Source: Deferribacter desulfuricans SSM1 (GTDB lineage Bacteria; Chrysiogenota; Deferribacteres; Deferribacterales; Deferribacteraceae). Taken from it: a stretch of 64,000 nt of DNA. The stretch spans positions 1-64,000 of the forward strand of contig NC_013940.1 in assembly GCF_000010985.1 (NCBI RefSeq), given 5' to 3'. The position numbers and the translations under genes were made by a program. The notes beneath the pieces were generated by a model. It ran no database searches and was not told where the DNA came from. It saw only the letters and a list, made by a program, of their open reading frames with translations. Below, piece by piece: positions 16,690 through 26,514 of this stretch; the stretch's first letter is position 1, and each line of letters begins with the position of its first letter.

Positions 16690-17178
16690 ATGTGGTTTAG
16701 AAAAAAATATGGAAAACAACAAAAAAAGAAAAAATTTTTTAATAACAAAGGATTTACATTAATGGAATTAATTATAGTATTAGGTATATTATTAATTTTA
16801 TATGCTGCATTTAAACCTAACAAGCAAGCTAAAGATAGTGCTATTGCTCAATCTATCGTTCAACAGATTGAAGCTTTAAATAGTGCGTTTGAAATTTGCG
16901 TACAGGCTCAAGGTTCCATGGATTATTCTGCATGTACTGATTCAGTACTACAAAATTATGTACCTAATAATGACTTAAACGCACTTAAAAATACTCAAAT
17001 CAAAACAACTATTACTTATTCTTTTTCTTCAGATGGTACTTCTATAACATATACAATACCATTAAATACATTATCAGGAAATAGATTCACTAGTATGCAA
17101 ACTATGATCGCTAATATGTTAAAAAACAAAGCTCGTAGTGTAACAACAACAAGTTCAGGTGTTCAAGCTACATTTTAA
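16690..17178 (+). CDS. type IV prepilin (PilS-like)
   Basis: A 162-residue prepilin. A basic 21-residue leader ends in KG, and mature residues FTLMELIIVLGILLI carry the conserved Glu5 (Glu26 of the precursor) and the hydrophobic helix. Two cysteines in the globular domain (FEICVQAQ and SACTDSV) could form a disulfide, as in R64 PilS-type pilins. The leader is longer than in type IVa pilins, which suits the type IVb class. It would be cut by a prepilin peptidase, which is not found in this window. It heads the pilus operon 16690-24944. Confidence 0.88.
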   Translation: MWFRKKYGKQQKKKKFFNNKGFTLMELIIVLGILLILYAAFKPNKQAKDSAIAQSIVQQIEALNSAFEICVQAQGSMDYSACTDSVLQNYVPNNDLNALKNTQIKTTITYSFSSDGTSITYTIPLNTLSGNRFTSMQTMIANMLKNKARSVTTTSSGVQATF

Positions 17179-17225
17179 TATAATAAATATAATAATTATT
17201 ATTGGTATTAAAAAAGAGGTGTTAA

Positions 17226-18821
17226 ATGAAAATAAGATTTTATAAATTTAGTTTAGGTATTTTAATAATATCATTATTATTTATGGGCGGATGTGCTAGA
17301 AAGAAAACATATATACCAAAAGATATTACAAAAAAATCTACGAAACCTATTGTAAAAAAAGAAAGAACCGTAGATGAAGAAATGAAAACTGCTCATAAGT
17401 TAATAAATAATTATTATGTATTAAATATTAATAAAAATAAAAAATCAAAAACTGTAGATAATTCAGTAGATAGAAAATTTGTAGAGTTAAAAAATAAAGA
17501 TTCACGTTTTGCAATGCTTGTAACAGTTGTTCCATCTAATAAAACACCTATAGAAACATTAAGTAATTTATTATCGAATATAGGTTTGTTATTAGAAGTT
17601 AAAAATAGTGTTCAATTAGTTCATAATATACCATACACTTTCAAAGGCAGTTTATATGATTATTTAGTTACACTTTGTAATTTAAATGGTATTGGTTTTG
17701 ATTATAAAACTCCTGGTAAAGTAGTTTTAAAAGCATTTGAAACTAAAACATATGATGTTAGTTATATCAATGTAATTCAAAAATATAATATTACTATGTC
17801 TTCAAGTACTTCTGGTGATAGTAGTACACAAGCTACAACAAGTCAAAATCTTGAATTAAAAACAGAAATGAAAGATTCTGACCTATGGCAGCAGATACAA
17901 AACGATTTAAGTGTTATAGCTAGTAATAAAGGGTATTTTACAATAAACAAGGCTTTAGGTACAGTAACTATTACTGATAGAATTCCATTTTTCGAAAAGT
18001 ATGATAATTATTTTAAAAAATTAAAAGAAAGATTATCAAAAGAAGTATTTCTTGATGTTAAAGTATTAGAAGTGACATATGACAGTAATAAAGAACAAGG
18101 TATAGATTGGAATGCTTTAGCTTTAGGAAAATATAATGGTAACAAATTAGGTATTAGGACAAATTTTGTTTCTGGTTCACCAGATGTTTTTGATACACAA
18201 CCACCTGGATTTAGTAGTTTATCATTACCTGTTTTAACAGTTTCTGATGCAGATGATGTAATTAAATTTATAGCTGGTTTTGTTAAAGGAAAAGGAAAAT
18301 TGACAGTTAAATCACAACCACGTCAATTAGTACTCAATGGACAACCTGCAGTTATTCCAGTGGGACAGATTATTAAATATATTTCTAATATTTCATCAGA
18401 TTCAGGTAGTGATTCTTCTTTAACTGGTGGGGATTTATCTTATTCTGTAGAAACTGGTACTTTACAAACAGGTGTAGTTTTACAATTTTTACCAAAAGTA
18501 ACTGATGACAATAATATTGTGTTAAATTTAGGTGTAACAATTAACAGATTGGACAAAATGGATGAAAAAAGTTTGAATGGTATAATTTTGCAATTACCTC
18601 AAACATCTGTTAGAGCTGTAAGTTCTACAGTAAAGATGAAATCTGGGCAAACAATTGTTATTGGTGGTATCCTTTCGGATAATACTAATGAAATTGAAAA
18701 TAAAGTACCTTTAGTTGGAGATATTCCTATTTTAGGGAATTTGTTTAAATATAAAAAGAAAGAAAAAACTAAGACAGAAATGATAGTTATTATTACAGCA
18801 CATGTAGTAGAATTAACTTAA
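17226..18821 (+). CDS. pilN: lipoprotein secretin (PilN/BfpB-like)
   Basis: A 531-residue outer-membrane pore protein. A lipobox FMGGC lipidates Cys23. The N-terminal domain (about 95-185) resembles the STN/N0 fold, an N1-like domain follows, and the secretin domain (about 265-530) ends with the signature VPLVGDIPILGNLFKYK and then a conserved TEMIVIITAHVV strand. Lipoprotein secretins are typical of type IVb pili (R64 PilN, BfpB). It follows the prepilin gene by 47 bases and would form the gate for the thin pilus. Confidence 0.9.
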   Translation: MKIRFYKFSLGILIISLLFMGGCARKKTYIPKDITKKSTKPIVKKERTVDEEMKTAHKLINNYYVLNINKNKKSKTVDNSVDRKFVELKNKDSRFAMLVTVVPSNKTPIETLSNLLSNIGLLLEVKNSVQLVHNIPYTFKGSLYDYLVTLCNLNGIGFDYKTPGKVVLKAFETKTYDVSYINVIQKYNITMSSSTSGDSSTQATTSQNLELKTEMKDSDLWQQIQNDLSVIASNKGYFTINKALGTVTITDRIPFFEKYDNYFKKLKERLSKEVFLDVKVLEVTYDSNKEQGIDWNALALGKYNGNKLGIRTNFVSGSPDVFDTQPPGFSSLSLPVLTVSDADDVIKFIAGFVKGKGKLTVKSQPRQLVLNGQPAVIPVGQIIKYISNISSDSGSDSSLTGGDLSYSVETGTLQTGVVLQFLPKVTDDNNIVLNLGVTINRLDKMDEKSLNGIILQLPQTSVRAVSSTVKMKSGQTIVIGGILSDNTNEIENKVPLVGDIPILGNLFKYKKKEKTKTEMIVIITAHVVELT

Positions 18822-18880
18822 TGTAGTAAAAAAATATGAAAAATAAAAATGTTTAAAAAAATATTTAAAGGTAGAGCTAT

Positions 18881-20134
18881 ATGAACGTTTACTTGGAAAT
18901 ACAAGGTAATTTTTATAGATTAATGGGTAATGTTATAGATTTGGTAGATCCAAATATAATTAATGAAAATGATTATGTTATATTTACCGGTAACTCTAAT
19001 AAAATAGAAAATATTAATTTTAAAAATTATGATGATGTAAAACAGTTACAAGAATTAGGTAGTTTACCTGCATTGTTTGTACCTGATGTTATATCAACAA
19101 AAGAATTAGGTACTATTACCAGTTTAACATCTATAGAGCAAGATGATTTTGAATTGGTGAATAAATACCAGTTCAAAAATATTTATTCTTATGAATCTAT
19201 TGTATGGAATTATTTTTATAATAATACAACATATAAAAGTAGTCAGGAAACAGTAATTTTTTTAGATTATATTAACAATTATTTATGTTTTACTTTATTA
19301 GATACGAATAATTTATTTAAGTTTAATGCTATACCTGTTACTAAAGAGGAATTAAGCAGTTCTATAAAAGAATTATTTGAGACTTTTATAGCAAGTACAA
19401 TAGGAATTACTTTACTAAAAAATAATAATATAAAAGTGTATATAAATACATATTATTCAAATTCAGACTTAGTCTATCAAATTAAAAGTGAATTAAATTC
19501 TATTATTAATGAATCAAATGTTAAATTAATAAATTTTGATTTAGTACAAGTAATAAAAACAGATATTAATATAGGTAAATTTTATACATATGTTGAATAT
19601 AATAAATTACTTACTAATTTAACATCAAAAAAATATAAAAAATATTTATTTGGAGCAATATTATTACTTATTATGAGTGTAATTTTAAATTTTTATATTA
19701 AAACATATAATAAAAATATAAATGATCAAGTTATTTACTATCAAAATCAAATAAATAATTATAATAATAAATTAAACACTTTAATTGCTACTAATAGTCA
19801 TTATATTTTATTAAATGAATTGAAATCTCAAAATAATAAAATTTTTAAATTAATTGAAAGTATGTTAATTTTTAATATAAAGAATTATAAATTACATTCT
19901 TTCAAATATGATAGAAAAACGAATTTGCTGCATTTATATTATACTCAAATACAAGATATAATAAATCCTTTATTAATGGAAGATTTTGGAAAAATTATAC
20001 AAAAATATTTAAAAAGTATTTTTAAACAACCTATAACCTTACGTATAAATACAGTTTTTGCTGATAAAAACAAACAATTAATTGAAGTAACAATTCCAGT
20101 ATCAATGTTATTAATAGATAGCGAAAAAAGTTGA
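18881..20134 (+). CDS. type IV pilus inner-membrane protein (R64 PilO / GspL-like)
   Basis: A 417-residue bitopic protein: a cytoplasmic domain (1-250), one membrane span (about 254-274), a short coiled coil (about 280-320) and a small periplasmic domain. This layout matches GspL/BfpC and the PilO accessory protein of R64 thin pili, which connect the assembly ATPase to the envelope. Placement between secretin and PilP-like genes supports this; no diagnostic motif is visible. Confidence 0.6.
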   Translation: MNVYLEIQGNFYRLMGNVIDLVDPNIINENDYVIFTGNSNKIENINFKNYDDVKQLQELGSLPALFVPDVISTKELGTITSLTSIEQDDFELVNKYQFKNIYSYESIVWNYFYNNTTYKSSQETVIFLDYINNYLCFTLLDTNNLFKFNAIPVTKEELSSSIKELFETFIASTIGITLLKNNNIKVYINTYYSNSDLVYQIKSELNSIINESNVKLINFDLVQVIKTDINIGKFYTYVEYNKLLTNLTSKKYKKYLFGAILLLIMSVILNFYIKTYNKNINDQVIYYQNQINNYNNKLNTLIATNSHYILLNELKSQNNKIFKLIESMLIFNIKNYKLHSFKYDRKTNLLHLYYTQIQDIINPLLMEDFGKIIQKYLKSIFKQPITLRINTVFADKNKQLIEVTIPVSMLLIDSEKS

Positions 20135-20157
20135 CTAATAAAAGAGGGTTATGAAAC

Positions 20158-20784
20158 ATGCAAGGACAAATAAACAGAATAAAAATGGTAGTATTAATAT
20201 TAATACTTGTTTCTATCTATTTTTTAAAAACAGCAAAGGAAACTTATGATTCTATTAATGTATCTATGTTACAACAGCTTGAACAACAATACACTCAATT
20301 AGTTAATATATATAATGAGCAATATAAAAAAATAGAATCCTGGAAGAAAAAATATAATAATAATAATAATATAATTTTTAAGAATATAATTTTATTAAAC
20401 AATATATTTGATATTGATATGTTAAGGTTAACATTATTATCTCCTGTAAAAATTTTAAAAAAATATAATAAAGAAGATAAAAAACTTATTTCTCCTCAAA
20501 CCAAAAAATCTCAAGTAATAGACAATTATATTGATTTCTACAAAATAAATAATAAACCTACTAATGTGAGAATACTATCTGAGTCATTTATGTTAAAAAT
20601 AAAAAAAGAAGATAGTTCTATTTCTCAAGTAGAAACTCCAGAATCTAAGTTAACTGAAAATGGTATAATTATAATGGAATATTTAAAATCTCTTTTAAAT
20701 AAGTATTTATTAACATATGATATTATAAAATATAACAGTTTAGATAATACATTTACTATTTCACTTACATTATATGGAAAATAA
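20158..20784 (+). CDS. bitopic pilus alignment protein (PilO/GspM-like)
   Basis: A 208-residue protein with one N-terminal membrane span (about 9-23), a coiled coil (about 30-65) and a C-terminal domain in the periplasm. Size and topology match GspM or type IVa PilO, partners of the preceding GspL-like protein. It starts 24 bases after the previous gene with AGAGGG upstream. The assignment is by topology and operon order only. Confidence 0.5.
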   Translation: MQGQINRIKMVVLILILVSIYFLKTAKETYDSINVSMLQQLEQQYTQLVNIYNEQYKKIESWKKKYNNNNNIIFKNIILLNNIFDIDMLRLTLLSPVKILKKYNKEDKKLISPQTKKSQVIDNYIDFYKINNKPTNVRILSESFMLKIKKEDSSISQVETPESKLTENGIIIMEYLKSLLNKYLLTYDIIKYNSLDNTFTISLTLYGK

Positions 20785-20801
20785 TTATAGGGGGTTAATA
20801 T

Positions 20802-21962
20802 ATGCCTAAGTTTAATTTTAAATTACCAAAATTTAAAATTCCAAAACTTGCTTTTAAAGTTCCAAAGTTTAGTTTTAAAATTCCAAAAATGAATATAAAA
20901 GCACCTAAGATGAAAGTTTCTTCTTCTAAAGGTTTAGGAAATAAACGTGTATTTATTTTATTAGGTGTTTTTGTTATAGTTCTTGTTGGGGTAAAATTAT
21001 ATAAGAATAACCCTAATATGATAAATAATATTTCAAATTTTACTAATAATTATACAGCACCATCACAGGTTAAACCAACTCAAAAACCACAATTAGTAGT
21101 ACAACAAAAAAAATTGGCACAGGATACAAAACAAAACTTACTAAACACTTCTTTAATTAAGAAAAAACAAACAAAATTACCTTTTACCAGAACTAATACA
21201 ACTAATGAAAAATATGATTACTCTATAAGAAATAAATCAAATGATGAAATAGATGAAATTGTACGAAATATTTTATATGCTAAACAAAAAGAATTAAATA
21301 CCAAAAAAGATTTAATTGAGCTAACTTCAACAAAATATCAAATTTTAAAAGCTATATTGAATGCTACACCTAAATATATAAAGCAGGATAAAACATTACA
21401 AAAAAGTTTAGTTTTAGCAATTATTGAAAAAGAATTAGGTTTAGAAGTTGATAAAGAGTTACTAAAGAGCGAATATTCAAATCAATCCAACAATACCACC
21501 TCTCAGTCTACTACTGTTGTTTCTGAGCCAGCACCTTCATTGCCAGAAGGTATGCAAAATACAACAACCCTAGCTACAACTTCTTCACCTATTGAAACAG
21601 TAAATAACGACAAGTTACTACATTCTAATAATTCTGATTCTGTAATAATTGACCCTGAAAAACAACCATCTATAGATGACATACCTTATATTGTTAGGGT
21701 TAAAAATGACCTTACAATAAATGATATTTATGCTATAGGTTCTACTTGGTATACAGAATTATCTTATAGAAATATACCTTTAAAAGCTACTGTAGGTACC
21801 TATATTGACCCGTCTAAGAGAATTTATATTAGTAAAATTACTAGCCGTGGAATAATATTAAAAGATAAAAAACATAAAAATAGACAATTATTTATTAGTT
21901 ATAATACAGGTACAGAATCTGTTGGATTACAAACTGTAGATTTATACACTAAAGCAAAGTAA
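20802..21962 (+). CDS. pilP: PilP-like pilus protein with basic N-terminal repeats
   Basis: A 386-residue protein. The first ~45 residues, on the cytoplasmic side, are six short repeats of P-K-[F/L/M] followed by alternating hydrophobic and Lys residues. A membrane span follows (about 50-68), then a long polar linker and a C-terminal domain (about 295-380) with the GspC/PilP-like pattern VGTYIDPSKRIYISKI...GIILKD. PilP/GspC proteins link the inner-membrane platform to the secretin. The repeat segment is not typical and could bind lipid, DNA or the ATPase. Confidence 0.65.
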   Translation: MPKFNFKLPKFKIPKLAFKVPKFSFKIPKMNIKAPKMKVSSSKGLGNKRVFILLGVFVIVLVGVKLYKNNPNMINNISNFTNNYTAPSQVKPTQKPQLVVQQKKLAQDTKQNLLNTSLIKKKQTKLPFTRTNTTNEKYDYSIRNKSNDEIDEIVRNILYAKQKELNTKKDLIELTSTKYQILKAILNATPKYIKQDKTLQKSLVLAIIEKELGLEVDKELLKSEYSNQSNNTTSQSTTVVSEPAPSLPEGMQNTTTLATTSSPIETVNNDKLLHSNNSDSVIIDPEKQPSIDDIPYIVRVKNDLTINDIYAIGSTWYTELSYRNIPLKATVGTYIDPSKRIYISKITSRGIILKDKKHKNRQLFISYNTGTESVGLQTVDLYTKAK

Positions 21963-22008
21963 TAAAGGTAAGAATGTTTTATAATATAGTTTAAGGAGTA
22001 GTTATAAT

Positions 22009-23793
22009 ATGATTGCTCAAGGAAGTGAGAAAACAAAAATAGATTTATTTTTAGAAAACCTGATTAATTTTGGTCAAGGTGAGGTTAGTGAAAACTTAAT
22101 AGTTCAGAACAGACTAAATGAAAAATCATTTACTAATATTATTTCTATATTATTAGAATATAAAGTACCAAAATTTTTAATTAATAAAACTTTAGCTTAT
22201 ACTTATAATACTTTATATATTAATGATTCTTTATTAAGTACAGATTTAATAGATGTTGATTTGTTTAACAATGAAGATTTAAATAAACAATTAAACGCAT
22301 TAAATGTGTTGCCTATAAATAAAGAAAAATTAAAACAATTGTTAGATTTTGGGAAAATTGATACTAATATAAGTAAAGATTTTTTACATGATAAAATTAA
22401 TACAAGTAAATATATTATAGCAGTAAGTTATAATGTTTTATATAATTTACATATTTTAGGTAAAATAAAAACAATTTTAAAGAGTAATGATATATTTTTT
22501 GTTTTGGTTAATGGGGATTTAATTCCTCGTTTTTACACGGAACAGTCAGACTCAAATAAATTGGTTGATAACTTTTTAAATATTAGAGATATATTAAATA
22601 AACTATTAAATGCTGCTATTTATGAATATAATGCTTCTGATATACATTTTGAACCTAGCAAAGACAGAGTTAGTATAAGGTTTAGGGTTGATGGTTCTTT
22701 AGTCAAATATACAGAATGGACTATTTCTACTTATTCTCAAATTGCCAGAATCCTATTTTTAGAAGCTCAATTATCATATGATAAAGATACTGAAATACAA
22801 GATGCAAAAATTATGTATACAGAAGATACCACTGGAAAAACTCATGATATTCGTTTTTCATCAGTGCCAACACCTTATGGTCCTACAATTGTTTTAAGGT
22901 TATATTCGTCAAATGGTACAGATGTACTTAATTTAAAAGATTTAGGTTTTTTACAATATGAATTGGATAAAATAGTTAAATTGATTAACAACCCATATGG
23001 AATTATTTTTGTTACTGGTGCTACAGGTTCTGGTAAATCAACAACTCTTTATTCTATTTTAACTGATTTAGGTAGGGATATTTCAAAGAAAATTTTGAGT
23101 ATAGAAGATCCTATAGAAGTAGATATTCCGACAATACAACAAGTCGAATATGATCCACATTTTAAAGTTACATTTGCAACAGCTATAAAAGCTTTTCTTC
23201 GTCAGGACCCTGACATTATAATGGTTGGTGAAATTAGGGATTTAGATACAGCAAAAGAAGCAGTTACAGCTGCAATTACAGGACACTTAGTATTTTCAAC
23301 GTTACATACTAACACTGCTATAGATGCTATAATGAGGTTAAGGTCCCTAGGTTTAGAAAACTGGCAAATATCTTCTTCTTTATTAGGTGTAATTGGACAA
23401 AGATTGGTTAAAAAATTATGTCCTAACTGCAAATTAAGAGTTTCGAAAGAGGAATATATAAGAAATTTTAATACTAAACATATTAATATAAAACAAATAG
23501 AACTATTAAGAGATATAGATTATGTATTTACACATTCTTTAGAGGGGTGTTCATATTGTAGAAATACTGGTTATGTAAGCAGAACAGTAGTAGCTGAAGT
23601 ATTAGATGTAGATGATTTTATAAAAGAGTTAATTGATAATAATGCTTCTATATTAGACATAAGAAACAGAGCTATTCAAAATGGTTTTAGAAGTATGGTT
23701 AAATCAGGAATAGAGTTAATGACAAAAGGTGTAACATCAATTGATGAATTATTTAAAGTGTTTGGTTCCCAGATGTATACTATTAATTATTAA
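22009..23793 (+). CDS. pilQ: type IV pilus assembly ATPase (PilQ/GspE family)
   Basis: A 594-residue AAA-type secretion ATPase. The Walker A GATGSGKST lies near residues 337-345, the Asp box and Walker B (IIMVGEIRD) near 404-412, and the His box (GHLVFSTLHT) near 425-434. A four-cysteine zinc module (CPNC about 471 and CSYC about 514) is typical of extension ATPases of the GspE/PilB class. The N-terminal ~180 residues are less conserved. It powers pilus extension together with the platform protein encoded next. In the R64 thin-pilus order this is PilQ, which is not the secretin of the same name. Confidence 0.93.
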   Translation: MIAQGSEKTKIDLFLENLINFGQGEVSENLIVQNRLNEKSFTNIISILLEYKVPKFLINKTLAYTYNTLYINDSLLSTDLIDVDLFNNEDLNKQLNALNVLPINKEKLKQLLDFGKIDTNISKDFLHDKINTSKYIIAVSYNVLYNLHILGKIKTILKSNDIFFVLVNGDLIPRFYTEQSDSNKLVDNFLNIRDILNKLLNAAIYEYNASDIHFEPSKDRVSIRFRVDGSLVKYTEWTISTYSQIARILFLEAQLSYDKDTEIQDAKIMYTEDTTGKTHDIRFSSVPTPYGPTIVLRLYSSNGTDVLNLKDLGFLQYELDKIVKLINNPYGIIFVTGATGSGKSTTLYSILTDLGRDISKKILSIEDPIEVDIPTIQQVEYDPHFKVTFATAIKAFLRQDPDIIMVGEIRDLDTAKEAVTAAITGHLVFSTLHTNTAIDAIMRLRSLGLENWQISSSLLGVIGQRLVKKLCPNCKLRVSKEEYIRNFNTKHINIKQIELLRDIDYVFTHSLEGCSYCRNTGYVSRTVVAEVLDVDDFIKELIDNNASILDIRNRAIQNGFRSMVKSGIELMTKGVTSIDELFKVFGSQMYTINY

Positions 23794-23816
23794 AAATATA
23801 GTAAGAGGTAATTAAA

Positions 23817-24944
23817 GTGATAGAAAATTTGCTAAAAGATTTAGGAATAGCAAATGTTAAAAGGAAATTGAAATTAGAAGAATTATATGAATTTTTTAAT
23901 TTTTTAAATAGTTTAATGGCTTTAGGTTATGGTATGGAAACATCTATAAATTTTATATTAAGTAGTTTAGACAAAAAACAAGCTTATTTGAAACAGGTAT
24001 TTACTGAATTAAAGTTATATTTGAGTCGAGGTCAAGCTTTAAGTGATTTTATAGATAAAACTAATTATATAGATAAATCTTATTTACCTTTGATACTTAC
24101 TGGAGAAAAAACAGGTACATTAGCTTTACCTAAAAATAACAGAGAACCAGGGCAACAATCTATTTTTGAAATTATAATTAATGATTTAAAAGAAAAAATT
24201 GAATTATATAAAAAAGTAAAATCTGCTATGACTTATCCAATAATTATTATTACAGTTTTATTTTTATTGATTATAGCTTTAACTTATAAAATTTTACCTC
24301 AAATTATGAAAACATTAATGGATATGGCTGGTGGAGATGTTTCTAAGTTTCCGCCTCAGACTTATTATATGTATAAATACCTTGAATTTATGAAGGCACA
24401 TGGTACTGAAGTTTGGATTGGCTTTGCTGGTGTTATTGGTAGTATAGTTTATTTATTCAAATCAGGTAAAATATTTGAATACCTACAGGATAATTTTTTT
24501 AAAATACCAATAATAGGAAATATATATAAATTAAAATTTTATATGTCATTTTTTGATAATTTAAATACATTTTATTCTGTTGGTTATGATACTGTTACTG
24601 CGTTGAAATTTCTGAAACAAAATGAAAAAAATGTATTTTTAAGAAAATATTATACTGATGCAGTTTTTAAACTAGAGCAAGGTTTACCTTTACATAAAAT
24701 ATTAGACCCAAGATTATTTGAACATATAGCAATAACATTAGTAAAACAAGGTGAAAAAGGTAATTTAGGAGAACAATTCAAATATTTAATTGAACATTAT
24801 AAAGATAAATTATTAAAAACTTTTGAACAGGTTCAGAGTCTTATTCAGCCTATATTATTGTTAGTAGTTGGTACTTTAATGGGTAGTATTATGGTAAGTT
24901 TAGTAAAAGGTATTTATGGATTTATGGCTTTACTTGGGCAATAA
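23817..24944 (+). CDS. pilR: type IV pilus platform protein (PilR/GspF family)
   Basis: A 375-residue inner-membrane protein starting at GTG with AAGAGG upstream. It has the duplicated GspF/PilC layout: cytoplasmic helical domain (about 20-135), first span (about 138-160), second span (about 194-215), second cytoplasmic domain, and last span (about 345-370) after LIQPILLLVVGTLMG, which is the family signature. It is the rotor platform for the ATPase. It ends the pilus operon; the TraL-like gene follows after 38 bases, so the two machines may share a transcript. Confidence 0.9.
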   Translation: MIENLLKDLGIANVKRKLKLEELYEFFNFLNSLMALGYGMETSINFILSSLDKKQAYLKQVFTELKLYLSRGQALSDFIDKTNYIDKSYLPLILTGEKTGTLALPKNNREPGQQSIFEIIINDLKEKIELYKKVKSAMTYPIIIITVLFLLIIALTYKILPQIMKTLMDMAGGDVSKFPPQTYYMYKYLEFMKAHGTEVWIGFAGVIGSIVYLFKSGKIFEYLQDNFFKIPIIGNIYKLKFYMSFFDNLNTFYSVGYDTVTALKFLKQNEKNVFLRKYYTDAVFKLEQGLPLHKILDPRLFEHIAITLVKQGEKGNLGEQFKYLIEHYKDKLLKTFEQVQSLIQPILLLVVGTLMGSIMVSLVKGIYGFMALLGQ

Positions 24945-24982
24945 ATAAATGAAATAAAATAAATAGTATTTGAGGGATAACT

Positions 24983-25378
24983 ATGGTAAGTGGTTTCAAT
25001 AATAGAGATTATGCTTTATTTCAAGAAAAAGATCTTGATAATATTATTGATTTATTTGATTGGTTTAGACCAGAAGATGTAATATTTCTTTATGTTTACT
25101 ATAGTGGTATAGTAGGGTTATCAATAGGTGTTTATGTTACATTTAAGTTTGATCCATTCTTTTTATTCGGGAAAAACGGAATTATAGGTGAAATTCCAGG
25201 TGGATGGTATGCATTATTTTTATTATTAGGAATTCCATTTTTATATTTTAATATTATTACTCGAATTAGAAAAAAATATACAAAAGGGTATTTAGGTAGA
25301 AAACTATTCAGGCTAACTAAATCTAAAATAGGTAAAATTTATTCTCCTTTTGAAAAGTATCGTTTTGATGACTTATAA
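24983..25378 (+). CDS. traL: TraL/VirB3-like conjugation protein
   Basis: A 131-residue protein with two membrane spans (about 38-56 and 75-96) and a basic cytoplasmic tail (KKYTKGYLGRKLFRL). F-type TraL has the same layout: a short N-terminus, two adjacent spans and a basic tail with an aromatic/leucine motif. TraL/VirB3 works with the TraC/VirB4 ATPase at the inner membrane. The assignment rests on topology and on the TraE, TraK and TraC homologues nearby. Confidence 0.55.
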   Translation: MVSGFNNRDYALFQEKDLDNIIDLFDWFRPEDVIFLYVYYSGIVGLSIGVYVTFKFDPFFLFGKNGIIGEIPGGWYALFLLLGIPFLYFNIITRIRKKYTKGYLGRKLFRLTKSKIGKIYSPFEKYRFDDL

Positions 25379-25411
25379 GATTAAAATATAATAATATTAT
25401 TATAATGAGTT

Positions 25412-25453
25412 AAAGCAAGCTGTGCATTTTTTACACAGCTTGCTTTTTATTTT
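25412..25453. terminator. bidirectional rho-independent terminator
   Basis: A perfect 13-bp stem (AAAGCAAGCTGTG at 25412-25424, CACAGCTTGCTTT at 25434-25446) with a 9-base loop is followed by a T-rich run to 25457 and preceded by an AT-rich stretch. It separates the convergent TraL-like gene and the minus-strand gene that ends at 25464. Confidence 0.85.
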
Positions 25454-25463
25454 TTTAAAATTT

Positions 25464-26315
25464 TTAAAATTCTGGTTCAGGATCAAATTCACTATTATCA
25501 AATTGAAGATTAGTGTTTATAAGTTCTGGTTCTGCTGAAGTGGCAGATGAAGTAGTATCTGTATTGAAATCAAATTCTGATTCATCAATAGCATTAATTT
25601 CTGAAACTTCTTCATTAAAATCTAATTTTTCATCATCTATTACGCTATTAGAATGTTCTGTTGTAGAATTATTATTAAATTCTGTTTGTTGGTTTTGATA
25701 TTGGTTAGCTTGAAGTTTTCTTTCAAGCATTTGCTGATATTGTGGTGTTGCTAATATTTGTGTTTTGATTAATGGTATATTATCATATGTACTTTGAATT
25801 GTGTCAATTATACACTTTAATTCATTCATATTGAGAGAAATTCCTGCAAACTGAGGTTTATCACCGTTTTCGCTAGCTACAGAATACCTGATAGATACGT
25901 TTTTTACAGGTGTATTAGTTCTATTATCTACGTAAATATTAGGATAAATACTTAATCTTTTTTTCTTCGCTGGGTTATTATATTCTACAATAGGTTTAAC
26001 ATCTTTAGGTGTTGGTTGATTAGCAGCTTCAATTTGCTTATAAGCTTTTTTCAATCCATTAAGAATATCATAGATTTCTTTTCTATCTCTAAAAAAGTAA
26101 GCAGAATCAATCCATTTATATCTTCTTTCGTTATTATTAGTTTCCATCCTGTGTCCCAAAGCAAATACAACTTGTAATTCAGGAGCATTAGTTAAACTTT
26201 TACCAATAGCAAATTTAGTTAATACAGACATAATAGCGTTGGTTTTAGCTATCTTAACTTCTTCAATTACGTTAAAGCTATTAATATACTTTTTAGTTTT
26301 GCCATTTCCAACCAT
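25464..26315 (-). CDS. possible ssDNA-binding protein (PC4-like, acidic tail)
   Basis: A 283-residue protein and the only non-transposon gene on the minus strand. Residues about 55-95 and 115-185 each run as several beta strands followed by a helix; the second ends GISLNMNELKCIIDTIQ, which resembles the PC4-type ssDNA-binding core. After a Gln/Asn linker the last ~65 residues are strongly acidic and end EFDPEPEF, recalling the acidic tip of SSB proteins (DDDIPF). An SSB-like role in transfer or replication is inferred, not shown. It is bounded by a strong terminator and its own promoter, and so is regulated apart from the transfer genes. Confidence 0.55.
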   Translation of the reverse strand: MVGNGKTKKYINSFNVIEEVKIAKTNAIMSVLTKFAIGKSLTNAPELQVVFALGHRMETNNNERRYKWIDSAYFFRDRKEIYDILNGLKKAYKQIEAANQPTPKDVKPIVEYNNPAKKKRLSIYPNIYVDNRTNTPVKNVSIRYSVASENGDKPQFAGISLNMNELKCIIDTIQSTYDNIPLIKTQILATPQYQQMLERKLQANQYQNQQTEFNNNSTTEHSNSVIDDEKLDFNEEVSEINAIDESEFDFNTDTTSSATSAEPELINTNLQFDNSEFDPEPEF

Positions 26316-26374
26316 TTCGGAATACCTCCATAAAATTATTATATTATATAACTTAGATTAATTACCTATTATAT

Positions 26375-26383
26375 AATATAACA
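26375..26383 (-). promoter_or_regulatory. extended -10 promoter, minus strand
   Basis: On the minus strand TGTTATATT (26383-26375), within TTTTTTGTTATATTATA, matches the shared extended -10 element. No good -35 is seen. It would drive the minus-strand gene starting at 26315, which has GGAGGTATTCCG just upstream of its ATG. Confidence 0.5.
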
Positions 26384-26434
26384 AAAAAGTATAAAACAAA
26401 TTGTAAAAAAAAATACTAGAATTTTATAATAAAT

Positions 26435-26464
26435 TTTAAAATTTTTAAAATAATTTGTTATATA
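26435..26464 (+). promoter_or_regulatory. extended -10 promoter
   Basis: TTTAAA (26435-26440), an 18-bp spacer and TATATA (26459-26464) preceded by TGT. It opens the operon of the periplasmic, TraE-like and TraK-like proteins (first ATG 26515, RBS AAAGGAG). Confidence 0.6.
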
Positions 26465-26514
26465 TCAATTTGAATTAAGATATTAATTTTATAATTATGA
26501 AAGGAGTTTAGTTA

